Below, in pieces: positions 53,142-61,900 of a DNA stretch of 64,000 nt; the first letter of the stretch is position 1, and each line of letters opens with the position of its first letter. This stretch comes from Haliscomenobacter hydrossis DSM 1100 (GTDB lineage: Bacteria > Bacteroidota > Bacteroidia > Chitinophagales > Saprospiraceae), in contig NC_015510.1 in assembly GCF_000212735.1 (NCBI RefSeq), positions 7,689,001 to 7,753,000 on the forward strand. Reading direction: 5' to 3'. The position numbers and the translations under genes are program-made. The notes under the pieces are model-generated. The model saw nothing but the letters and a program-made list of their open reading frames with translations, was not told the origin of the DNA and made no database searches.

Positions 53142-53523
53142 CGATTTGCACTTGGCTCAGGTGCATGTCTTTTTGCATGTATTCGCTGAAAGCACTTACC
53201 TGTTCTGAGGCTAAGATGATCCAGGATCGAATGCTATCATTTGTTACTCCCTCGCTTCGACAGATGGCATTTTGCCCCATTCCTGAACATAGCAACCCAA
53301 GAATATGTACAATTTTATCGATGGGCGTCCGTAACCCATAAAACATCGTTCCTTTTCTCATCGCAAATGGCTTGCCTTTGCAACAATTACAATATCCTTG
53401 ACCGCTAGCAAAGCTATGTGTTTTGATATTGCCCCCTCCTACAATCCCGTATTTGGAACATGATTCGTTATCGCAATATTGATGCTTTTTCAGCTCCTCG
53501 AATTCTGCTTTTGTTAAGGGCAT
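53098..53523 (-). CDS. IS1-family transposase, N-terminal DNA-binding part
   Basis: 141 residues with a zinc-ribbon-like set of cysteines (YCDNESCSKYG and YCNCCKGKP), a helix-turn-helix segment (MGQNAICRSEGVTNDSIRSWI) and the start of the catalytic domain (VQIDEFWSFIRKK). It ends shortly after an A8 tract where the second half continues in the +1 frame. Confidence 0.8.
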   Translation of the reverse strand: MPLTKAEFEELKKHQYCDNESCSKYGIVGGGNIKTHSFASGQGYCNCCKGKPFAMRKGTMFYGLRTPIDKIVHILGLLCSGMGQNAICRSEGVTNDSIRSWIILASEQVSAFSEYMQKDMHLSQVQIDEFWSFIRKKRKLE

Positions 53524-54216
53524 CCGATTTTTTTCCTAAAAGTACACCATTATTTAGTCGCGCAGCGCCGGATTATATATATTTGGGGATTCCAATGAGC
53601 TAGCTTTATTAGACTTTAAATCTCAAAAGCAACAAGCTTACTTCAAAGTGCCAATTGCCAACAGAATGGTTATAACGGACAAATGGAAAGAGACCTACGA
53701 TAAAAATAACAAGCTATATTTTCATCGAAGCCGAAATGTATCACCTGATGGAATGTATTTTATGTTTGGTGAAGCAGCTTATATTAATAACGAAGAAAAA
53801 TTCCTTTTTCATCTTGCAGAAACACAAACTGGAAAACTAGTAAGTACTCCGTTTTCAATTCCTCTTCAGGCGAGATATGTCTATGACGCTAAAAACTGGA
53901 CTAATGACTTCATTTTTGAATGGGTAAATGAGAATCAATTTATTGCTACTGTGCCACCTACAGAAGGGTTAGCACGCCAAGGAACATACTTATATGATCT
54001 AAAGTCGAAAGAAGCTAAAAAATTAACCTCATATGTCATGAATAATTGTATAACCTTGACTCAGTCGGGATATGTAATATTCATGACAATAAATGGTTAT
54101 ATTTTTAAATACAAAATAGATACGAGAGAGCTAACGCAGATGCTAGGGGAGCCATTGATTAATCGACGTATATTTGCCTTTATGTCTGAAAATTGATTAA
54201 TTGAAATAAAGGGTAC

Positions 54217-55200
54217 TTATAAAAAATCATCAATCGTTGATACAATTTTAAGTTCATTGTTCGCAATCAATCTCCTGGCTAAGAGCCCGTATCCATAGGA
54301 TTTTGTCCAATGATTGAAGGGTAGTTTCCACAAGGGGTGGAAAATGATTAATATCGGTAGGGTTGTAAACAACAATAACCCGATCAATAGGCTTATTGTA
54401 GATACCAATACATCCCAAAAGTACATTTCAAGGGTGGTAGAACGATATTTTCGATACAAGCGAAAACTTTTAAATAGCTCTCCAAGACTAAAAAAACTTC
54501 GATAGCTTATTGATTTCACCGCGTATTTAATCTCCATGATTTTAAAAGCAGGCGTAACGATCACAGAATAAAGCACATAAAAAATCAGACTTGCGATGAA
54601 CCCATTGGTTAGTTTGACCGAAGATCCTTCAACAACTGAACGTAAACTTTGTGGTTCTCCTTCGTTGTTAAAGTCAAACAGGCTAGTGAAGAAATAGTAT
54701 CCAAGATCTACGATTAAAGAGGCATAATCGTATCCAACCATGACCAAAATCAATATTTTAGGAAAATCATAAACAAACCTTGCTATTACGAGTTTGATGC
54801 CTTCTTTTATGAAGTACCCAATTTGAGTAAGTGAATCCACTGGAGGTGCGATTCCAAATTTGCTATTTTGGCTGGTCATCCTGCTGATGATACCCATTCG
54901 CCAACCACGGATAAAAAACATAGAAATACTCGATGGCGTCAAACTTAGATACACCAGTGATATGGACAACAAGCGCATTTTCGCGGCACTTCCTTTAAAA
55001 AGGATTGCAAGCGCTTTAATTAACTTTTTAAAGTCATCCAAAACAATGCGGATGCCGCTTGGAGAGCGTTCAATGGATTGAATCAAGAAATTAAAACTGG
55101 ATTCAGTGTCAGCCAACTTTACAGCTACACTAGATTCCGGTGTGATGTTTGCCGCTTCCTCTGCTGTAAGCTCAGCGGTGATTTTATATTTATGTTCCAT
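54217..55200 (-). CDS. Polytopic membrane protein, DUF4013-like, paralogue 1
   Basis: A 327-residue protein. A ~90-residue cytoplasmic N-terminal region is followed by IRGWRMGIISRM (~98-110), several membrane segments with FIKEGIKLVIARFVYDFPKILIL, and a C-terminal HWTKSYGYGLLARRLI. These match the arrangement of DUF4013-type proteins (RGW...R near the start, G-x-x-Y-x-x-P). Its neighbour 55210-56130 is a clear paralogue. The substrate and role are unknown. It lies in the AT-rich island. Confidence 0.6.
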   Translation of the reverse strand: MEHKYKITAELTAEEAANITPESSVAVKLADTESSFNFLIQSIERSPSGIRIVLDDFKKLIKALAILFKGSAAKMRLLSISLVYLSLTPSSISMFFIRGWRMGIISRMTSQNSKFGIAPPVDSLTQIGYFIKEGIKLVIARFVYDFPKILILVMVGYDYASLIVDLGYYFFTSLFDFNNEGEPQSLRSVVEGSSVKLTNGFIASLIFYVLYSVIVTPAFKIMEIKYAVKSISYRSFFSLGELFKSFRLYRKYRSTTLEMYFWDVLVSTISLLIGLLLFTTLPILIIFHPLWKLPFNHWTKSYGYGLLARRLIANNELKIVSTIDDFL

Positions 55201-55209
55201 TTTCCTACA

Positions 55210-56130
55210 TTAAAGGGCTGATTTTTGAATCAATACTCTACCGAGCATACCATATGCATATCCTTTCATCCAATAGCGAAAGAACAAACCAAGAACAGGT
55301 ATAAACAAGGAGAAAATCCCGAATGAAGCGAAGTTTAGTGCATTAAATAAAAAAAGTATCAACACATCAATGGTTAGGGTAAATGCATAAATTCCATAGA
55401 TTGAATCGGCATTTTTTCTAAAAATGCTGATGGCTGAGCGAATTTGTTTCACGCTGAAAAAACCAGCGCTATTGCATTGACTCAGGGCATATTTTATTGT
55501 GATGATCCTGTAAATTGGCCAAACAAAAACAACATACAGTAGGAGTACAACAAAATGAATAAATATTTCCATACCAAATTGAGGAAGTACTTTTTGCATA
55601 AAAAATTCTGCATATCCCATGGTATTTGCATTCAACCATTTGTCGCGAAGGAAATAAAATAGTTCTTTAATGATGTCAAAAAATTGAAAACCAGATAGAT
55701 AAATGATGATTATGGCTGGCAAAAAATATAAAGTTCGAGAAACAATGAGCACTAAACCTTTTAGGAAATAGCTTATCAAAAGGTCTGGTCTCCAACTTGG
55801 GACTTGTACCGCCTCATGCAATGCAACTCTTTTGATGACATTCAACCTCCAACCTCGAATCAAAGGTTCGTTGAGTTTAAAAACAAATGAGAGGATAGTG
55901 CTCAAGACTGCCATCACAACAAAATTAACCGCTCCGATGCCTGTTCTAATTGGGCGAGTTAATTTTGAAAATTCATGTCTAACGTGAGTAATGAGGCCAT
56001 TGTTTTCTTCAGTGGTAGCAAACAAATCATCTACGATATGTTCTATTTTACCACTGCTATCTAAAATAATGACTTTAGGAACGTCGATTTTTTCGTTGCT
56101 CGTTCCATAGATGACGTATTTTCTTTTCAT
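55210..56130 (-). CDS. Polytopic membrane protein, DUF4013-like, paralogue 2
   Basis: A 306-residue protein with the same architecture as its downstream neighbour: a soluble N-terminal region, LIRGWRLNVIKRVALHEAVQVPSW, YFLKGLVLIVSRTLYFLPAIIIIYL, and a C-terminal FRYWMKGYAYGMLGRVLI. The two genes are 9 bases apart on one strand and were probably formed by tandem duplication followed by strong divergence. Function unknown. Confidence 0.6.
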   Translation of the reverse strand: MKRKYVIYGTSNEKIDVPKVIILDSSGKIEHIVDDLFATTEENNGLITHVRHEFSKLTRPIRTGIGAVNFVVMAVLSTILSFVFKLNEPLIRGWRLNVIKRVALHEAVQVPSWRPDLLISYFLKGLVLIVSRTLYFLPAIIIIYLSGFQFFDIIKELFYFLRDKWLNANTMGYAEFFMQKVLPQFGMEIFIHFVVLLLYVVFVWPIYRIITIKYALSQCNSAGFFSVKQIRSAISIFRKNADSIYGIYAFTLTIDVLILFLFNALNFASFGIFSLFIPVLGLFFRYWMKGYAYGMLGRVLIQKSAL

Positions 56131-56247
56131 ACTATGAGTTGATATAAAGAAACCTTATTAAATAAGAAAATTTTGTAATTGAATCTTGTGAACAATCTAC
56201 ATACGTAAAAATAGAAATAATATTTTAATTCAAAAATATTATGCAGA

Positions 56248-56418
56248 TTAAATATGAATTTGGGATATTTTAACACGATAAATCGGGCCGGTCTGGTGGA
56301 TGACTTCAGTGAGCTTGGGGCTGTCTTCGAGTAGATCATGCAATTGCTGGAGGGCACTGGGCAGCTCGTCCTCAGCGTTGAGTTGGCGAATTTGGGAGAG
56401 GTAAGGGTGCAAGGCCAT
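56248..56418 (-). CDS. Small protein resembling an effector-associated domain (EAD), possible remnant
   Basis: A 56-residue ORF (ATG 56416-56418). Its sequence has IRQLNAEDELPSALQQLHDLLE and later EVIHQTGPIYRV, which recalls the small helical EAD adaptors of bacterial conflict systems (pattern I-x-x-L-x-x-x-x-x-x-x-A-L-x-x-L, then EVI-x-Q-S-G-R-x). It is more GC-rich than its surroundings. No effector domain is attached; it could be a stand-alone adaptor or a gene remnant. Identification by pattern only. Confidence 0.35.
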   Translation of the reverse strand: MALHPYLSQIRQLNAEDELPSALQQLHDLLEDSPKLTEVIHQTGPIYRVKISQIHI

Positions 56419-56703
56419 GGTTTGGGGCTTTTGATCATGCAGTGAAGATAGGGAATGTTGGGAAAAAATAGAAATTTGAACCCGAAGGATTGAACGGTAA
56501 GGCGGCCAGCAGCGCTGAATGTAATTTCACGCTCCTGGCTCAGCACCTTCGGTGCTTTCGCAGAGAATTTTAATGGGAACGCGGATGACGCGGATTAGGC
56601 GGATTTACGCTGATATTAACTTACGAAAAAATAAATCAGCGTAAATCCGCCTAATCCGCGTCATCCGCGTTCCCATTTTTGCCGCTTTTGGTGAAGGTTT
56701 CGC
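56419..56703. other. Intergenic region with small hairpin and 42-bp inverted repeat
   Basis: A 285-base gap. It contains a GCACCTTCGGTGC hairpin (about 56543-56555) and the perfect inverted repeat at 56572-56677. No ORF is supported. Confidence 0.5.
56572..56677. repeat. Perfect 42-bp inverted repeat
   Basis: Arms 56572-56613 and 56636-56677 are perfect inverted copies around a 22-base loop. The arms contain GCGGATGACGCGGATTAGGC and a GGATTTACGCTGA end. The words resemble the GCGGATT/GGATTTAC style of family A repeats. The repeat lies just after the deoxynucleoside kinase stop (leftward) and may terminate it. Confidence 0.88.
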
Positions 56704-57348
56704 TCAAAACAACCCATGCAACTCCGCCTGCACCATATCCACCACCTTCGACAAACCCTCCTGGTTGCGCGCAAAATCAATGTCATCAGCATTGATGATG
56801 AGCAAGCGGCCGCTGCGGTAGGTTTCAATCCAGGCTTCGTACTTTTCGTTGAGACGGCGCAGATAGTCCAGGCTGATGCTGCCTTCGTATTCCCGACCCC
56901 GCATCTGGATGTGATCCACCAGCGTTGGAATGCCCGCCCGCAAATAGATCAATAAATCCGGTGGCTGGATTTGGGAAGACATGGTTTCGAACAAATCCAG
57001 GTAATTGTGGTAGTCGCGGCCCGTCATCAAGCCCATATCGTATAGGTTGCGGGCAAAAATATAGGCATCTTCGTAAATGGTGCGGTCCTGGATGACCGTT
57101 TTTTCTCCACTCAGAATCGACAAAATCTGGCGATACCGACTGTTTAAGAAATAAATCTGCAAATTGAAGGACCACCTGTTCATATCGTTGTAGAAATCAA
57201 CGAGATACGGATTGTCATCTGCGGATTCATAATGGATGTCCCAGTTGAAACTTTTACCCAGTTGGGTACAGAGGGTAGTTTTACCAGCGCCAATATTTCC
57301 GGCGATGGCTACGTGTTTGATTTTGGACACTTGGTCTTTCTGATTCAT
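56704..57348 (-). CDS. Deoxynucleoside kinase
   Basis: A 214-residue protein with the P-loop GNIGAGKTT (17-25), a WSFNLQIYFLNSRYRQI substrate-binding helix (near 58-74), the IQDRTIYEDAYIFA motif (near 83-96) and a LID-like REYEGSISLDYLRRLN stretch. It matches deoxyadenosine/deoxyguanosine-type kinases that salvage deoxynucleosides with ATP. The base specificity cannot be decided by eye. It is divergent from gatC. Confidence 0.9.
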   Translation of the reverse strand: MNQKDQVSKIKHVAIAGNIGAGKTTLCTQLGKSFNWDIHYESADDNPYLVDFYNDMNRWSFNLQIYFLNSRYRQILSILSGEKTVIQDRTIYEDAYIFARNLYDMGLMTGRDYHNYLDLFETMSSQIQPPDLLIYLRAGIPTLVDHIQMRGREYEGSISLDYLRRLNEKYEAWIETYRSGRLLIINADDIDFARNQEGLSKVVDMVQAELHGLF

Positions 57349-57480
57349 ACCCTAATGCGATGGCTTTTCTATGCGCTGAGTGATGGGGCTAAAATACGTT
57401 TTTTGCGCTGGAGTGAAAATTATCACTAGATAAGTTTAGAAAATTGTTTTCAAGTAGCCCAGAATCTTCATTTCATGGCG

Positions 57481-57488
57481 TATTTTTG
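57481..57488 (+). promoter_or_regulatory. Bacteroidota -7 promoter box for gatC
   Basis: TATTTTTG matches the TAnnTTTG -7 box and lies 41 bases before the gatC ATG at 57530. No convincing -33 element was found at the usual distance. Confidence 0.45.
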
Positions 57489-57529
57489 CCGCTGTCGAAC
57501 AAAACAAACCGCTTATCTAAGAATTTATC

Positions 57530-57820
57530 ATGACCATCACAGGAACTTTAATTTCGAGGCTTGAACATTTGGCCCGTTTAGAATTGTCTGAAGAAGAACG
57601 AAAATCATTACAAGAAGACCTAAACAATATTCTGGTAATGGTGGAAAAGCTTCAAGCCCTGGATACCAACGACGTAGAACCTTTGGTATACCTCAACGAA
57701 GATGTCAATGTGTGGCGAGAAGATCAGGTGCAACATCAAGTCAAACGAGAAGATGCCTTGCTCAACGCCCCACAACAGGATGGGACATTTTTTATGGTGC
57801 CAAAGGTGATCGACCTTTAG
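57530..57820 (+). CDS. gatC: Asp-tRNA(Asn)/Glu-tRNA(Gln) amidotransferase subunit C
   Basis: A 96-residue GatC of normal length: LEHLARLELSEEERKSLQEDLNNILVMVEKLQALDTNDVEPL (residues ~9-50) and the C-terminal ALLNAPQQDGTFFMVPKVI match the family closely. It bridges GatA and GatB in the transamidation of misacylated tRNAs. gatA and gatB are not adjacent, which is common in Bacteroidota. The ABC ATPase gene follows 33 bases downstream. Confidence 0.93.
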   Translation: MTITGTLISRLEHLARLELSEEERKSLQEDLNNILVMVEKLQALDTNDVEPLVYLNEDVNVWREDQVQHQVKREDALLNAPQQDGTFFMVPKVIDL

Positions 57821-57853
57821 CGTATATACGCTTCAACCTTCAAATTTCTGCTG

Positions 57854-58567
57854 ATGCAAGCGCTTATTTCTTTTCGCGAACTCAAAAAGACCTACGTCAT
57901 GGGTGAAACCGAGGTGAAAGCCCTCCAATCGGTGAGCCTGGACATTTTCAAAAATGAATATGTTGCACTGATGGGGCCTTCTGGTTCGGGTAAATCAACC
58001 TTGATGAACGTGCTGGGGTGTTTGGATACGCCTACTTCAGGGGAGTACTTCCTGAATGGTACCAATGTAAGCTCCATGACGGATGCAGAATTGGCAGAAG
58101 TACGCAACAAAGAGATTGGCTTCGTGTTCCAAACCTTTAACTTACTTCCGCGTTTGTCGGCTTTGGAAAATGTGGCATTGCCGCTGGTGTATGCCGGGGT
58201 GAGTAAAAATGCCCGCCTGGAAAAAGCCAAAGAGATGCTGGTAGCCGTAGGTTTGGGCGACCGGATGGACCACAACCCCAATGAACTTTCCGGTGGCCAG
58301 CGCCAAAGGGTGGCGATTGCCCGCGCTATGGTCAATGATCCTTCAATCATTTTGGCTGACGAACCCACGGGTAACCTGGATTCCAAGACCTCATATGAAA
58401 TCATGGTTTTGTTTGAAAAAATCCACAAACAGGGAAATACCATCATTTTGGTTACCCACGAACCCGATATTGCCGATCATGCGCACCGCATTGTCCGCAT
58501 GCGGGATGGATGGATTGACAGAGATTATAAAAATGAAAATATCACTACGGCAGTAGCAGTAAAATAA
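57854..58567 (+). CDS. ABC transporter ATP-binding protein (LolD/MacB type)
   Basis: A 237-residue ATPase with Walker [10 protein letters not shown] (41-49), a Q-loop ([22 protein letters not shown]), signature [14 protein letters not shown] (~146), Walker [10 protein letters not shown] (~168) and switch His in ILVTHEPD. The ENV...LPL and [12 protein letters not shown] features mark the MacB/LolD/FtsE-like class, which uses ATP for mechanotransmission or lipoprotein release. No permease gene is next to it. A strong hairpin follows the stop codon. Confidence 0.92.
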   Translation: MQALISFRELKKTYVMGETEVKALQSVSLDIFKNEYVALMGPSGSGKSTLMNVLGCLDTPTSGEYFLNGTNVSSMTDAELAEVRNKEIGFVFQTFNLLPRLSALENVALPLVYAGVSKNARLEKAKEMLVAVGLGDRMDHNPNELSGGQRQRVAIARAMVNDPSIILADEPTGNLDSKTSYEIMVLFEKIHKQGNTIILVTHEPDIADHAHRIVRMRDGWIDRDYKNENITTAVAVK

Positions 58568-58934
58568 GGAGTTCTGCCTTGGTATGCTCTATTTACCAAG
58601 GCAGAAATCTGACATCTTTTCCAAAAATTCTTCCCTATTTAAAAATATACATTATTTTTGTTTGTGTACGACCCCCTCACGTACAGATCTAGCCTTTTTT
58701 TCGTTACTTTAGAAAAAATGACATTTATCTATCCAGTCAGGTTTGCATTCCAGCCTCTGAGTGGGACTAGGATTCTGTTTAGTGCAGCAAATGGCTAGAA
58801 TTCTAGGCACACTCCTAGCACTCCTGTGAACATATTAGATTTGTATTGCAGCTTTCCCGGGTAAATTTATTTACTGGAACACTGGCATTTCAAAGCTGTA
58901 GTTTTGGAATTGAGGGGCATCTAAAAAAACAATC
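58568..58934. other. Intergenic region before the giant adhesin gene
   Basis: A 367-base gap. Besides the hairpin at 58572-58606 it holds a TAGATTTG (58836-58843) that matches the -7 box consensus and could drive the adhesin gene, and a TAGAATTCTA palindrome (~58795-58804). No ORF on either strand looks real. Confidence 0.45.
58572..58606 (+). terminator. Hairpin terminator after the ABC ATPase gene
   Basis: A perfect 13-base stem TTCTGCCTTGGTA / TACCAAGGCAGAA (58572-58584 and 58594-58606) with a nine-base loop begins five bases after the stop. The T-tract behind it is weak (TTTT at ~58616), so termination may be partial. Confidence 0.65.
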
Positions 58935-61900
58935 ATGGGAATTCGTTATCTCAAAAACTCGATTTGGGTCATACCCATCTTATTTACATTTTATGCACAG
59001 GCTCAAAGGCCCAATATCGATTGTCGAACCGCAAAAGTGATCTGTAGTGACAGTACCTTTTCATTTTTGCCGATTGGTCGGGGTATTGACGATTTTGCCA
59101 ATCCTAAGAACAGCCGAGGGTGTTTGCAGCGCGGAGAAAATTTCAGTAGCTGGTTTTATTTTGAATTCCGCAAGGATATGCCTCCAAACAGTGAGGTTTG
59201 GTTCAAGATCATCGATCGAATTGAAGTAAACTGTATTCAGGACTTCGATTTTGCCATTTTCCCGGGCGAGCTACGCTGTGACAGCTTGGGCAATCCCATC
59301 CGATGTTCGTTTTTCCAACCGCCCACCAGCGGTTTGGGTACTTTTTTGGAGACGGGCATGCGGCCAACTGCCCAGGATACTTCAGAAGGCCTCACCGGTG
59401 ATGGATTTTTGAAACCCATGATTGTCCAACCTGGGCAGGGTTATTTCCTAATCGTCGATTTTTTCGTTGGGGTCTGTCTTCCCGTTTTTGATTCCACCAA
59501 AGTTCAGGATTTTGTATTTGATTGGGATGGCCCCGCTGCGCCCTTCCTCAACTGTATAGCCAACCCCAATTGTGATCTGGTACAATTGACGGTCAGCAAC
59601 GATACCACGGTTTGTGCGGGTTCTTCGCTCAATTTGCGTGGTTCAGCAACATTTACCAACAACGGAGAGACCTATATCTGGAAAGCAAAAGGGGCTGGAG
59701 CTTCGTTTATTCAAGCTCAGGGGCGCAACGCGGTGTTGAATATTCCCCTCAACTTTTCCGGGCGACTGGTCTACGAGTTCATTGTGGAGGAGGGCAACTG
59801 TATCCATGCGGATTCAGTGGTCATCAATGTCACTCCGGCCCCAGTGATTACACTCGTTGCGGATACCATTCTTTGTCCGAATGCGACGACTTCTATTCAG
59901 GCACCACTGGGCTATGCTACTTATCGTTGGCAAGATGGTACCCTGGGCGCGACTTACCCTTCAGCCCGAGCAGGCCTTTACAGCGTAACGGTTACCTCTG
60001 TTGACGGCTGCCGGGCAATTGATTCCATTGTCATTCGTGAAAAAACGGTACCCAATCCATTGATTCTGGGAGATTCTATCCTTTGTCCTGGCGAAACTTC
60101 CCGCTTGAGCATCGTTGCCAATTTTGGAACCTACAGCTGGTCAACTGGTTCTACTGCCAGCACTATTTTGGTGAGTCAAGCTGGAAATTACATGGTGACC
60201 GTTACAGATCAGGACGGTTGCCGAATTTCAGGCAATAAGTTGGTCGAACAAAAAAGCAATCCACCGGCCAACATCAGCGGACCCGCCTTTTTTTGTCAGG
60301 ATTTGAGTACAATTCTGGTAGGCCCGGATGGAAATTTTACCTATCGCTGGTCTACAGGTGAAACCACCCAGGATATTGAAGTGAGTACCCAAAGTTTGGT
60401 CGGACTTACGGTTACGAACGAATTTGGCTGCTCAGCGTCCAGCAGTTTAAATGTAATCGAAAGATCCAATCCCGCCATTCAGGTCGGGGGCGAAAAATTC
60501 TTCTGTGGCAATGCGACGGCAACGCTGATTGCTGACCCAGGCTTTCGAGCTTATTCCTGGTCTACAGGTGCTACCAGCAGCAGCATTACCATCAATACAC
60601 CAAATACCTATCGGGTTTCAGTGACCGACGCTTTTGGCTGTCAAGGAGTTGCTGCCGCTACGATCGATACGATCCCCTTTCCCCGCCCAGTCATTACCGG
60701 AAAAAGTAGTTTATGTAGTGGGGACAGATCGGTCATTACCCCCGGAAATTTCATGGCTTATGTATGGTCTACGGGGGCTACATCGTCCAGCATTACAGTG
60801 AGTACCCCCAACAATTATTCCGTTACGGTTACTGCCGCTAATGGTTGTAGGGGTGTGGATACCATTCCCGTAAATGTTTTTTCGAATCCCAATCCCGATA
60901 TTCAGGGTGATTTGGTGTTGTGTCCTGGCGAAAGTACAATCATGAGGCTGGCCAATGTGTACAGCAGCTATAGTTGGTCTTCAGGTAGTAGCAATGCAAG
61001 TGTAACCATCAATCAACAAGGCCCTCTGACCGTGGTGGTGAGGGATGTAAATGGCTGTACTGGCAAAGATTCGGTGAATATTGCGCGTGTAAATAATCCC
61101 ATACCTTCCATTCAGGGCCCGATGGAATTATGTGCCGGAGATACGGTTGAATTGAGTGGAGGTCTTGGGTATCAATTCTACCAGTGGTCTACAGGAGATA
61201 CCATTCCTGAACTACAAATATCCACGGGTGGCTTGTATCGGTTAACGATCACTGATTTCAACAATTGTGTGGCTGATACCTCGATTAATGTACAGCTTTT
61301 GGCAAACCCCAAACCGGAAATTGCCGGAGATCGGGTGATTTGTAACGGCAGCAGAGCAAATTTGACCTCGACCACCGGGTATACCCAATATTCCTGGTCC
61401 AATGGAAGAACAACCCCCGATATTTCGGTAAATGCCCCCGGATTATACATCCTTGCGACTACCTCGGCCAATGGGTGTATCAGTCGAGATTCCATTGATT
61501 TAAGGCTGGTTAATCCCAAATTTCCAGCAGGAAGAGGGGAGGAAAAAATACTGTGTAGGGGAAATTCAGCCGTTTTGGACCCAGGTTCCGGCTTTAACAG
61601 CTACTTATGGTCTACAGGTGCGAGCACCCGTACCATCACGGTAAGCCTTGAAGGTCGGTATGAAATTATGGTTGTCGATAGCAATGGTTGCGCCACTTCT
61701 GCTTTTTATCCAGTAAAACCGGTGGATGTTGATACGCCAATCATTTCTGGTCCCAATGAAATTTGTCAAGGTCAGAGTGTTTTACTCTTTGCTCTAAATG
61801 GGTCCTTCCGGAAATATAGCTGGTCAACCAGAGATTCAAGCGCTGGAATAACCATCCGCAATGGAGGTACGTTTACGCTCAATACCATTGATGCGAATGG

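Larger units (their letters stand above)
52345..53569 (-). mobile_element. IS1-family insertion sequence
   Basis: A 1225-base element with terminal inverted repeats GGCGCTGCGCGACTA followed by further matched bases (about 23 bases, two mismatches). It is flanked by a perfect 8-base target duplication GGATTATA (52337-52344 and 53570-53577). The length is larger than classical IS1 (768 bases) but in the range of its relatives. The transposase is split in two frames. Confidence 0.88.
50424..54196 (+). pseudogene. Gene for a secreted ~470-residue protein, interrupted by two insertion sequences
   Basis: Three pieces, 50424-50808, 51936-52344 and 53578-54196, join into one frame after removing both elements and one copy of each target duplication. 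The sum is 1413 bases (471 codons with stop). The joins are W-C-E-D-I-N-Y at the first and V-G-G-L-Y-I-F-G at the second. The protein has a signal peptide (residues 1-20, ending LTAQ) and strand-rich repeats (SGRYIYTDNFVVDLDS, SPDGMYFMFGEAAY) like WD40/TolB propellers. The family is not recognised. The first fragment could still yield a short secreted product ending at 50828. Base composition is AT-richer than the flanking genes. Confidence 0.85.

Noticed and set aside
56127-56546. Minus-strand frame of 139 codons
   Set aside because: It spans the AT-rich gap and overlaps the EAD-like ORF in another frame; the composition changes abruptly inside it and no family feature is seen.
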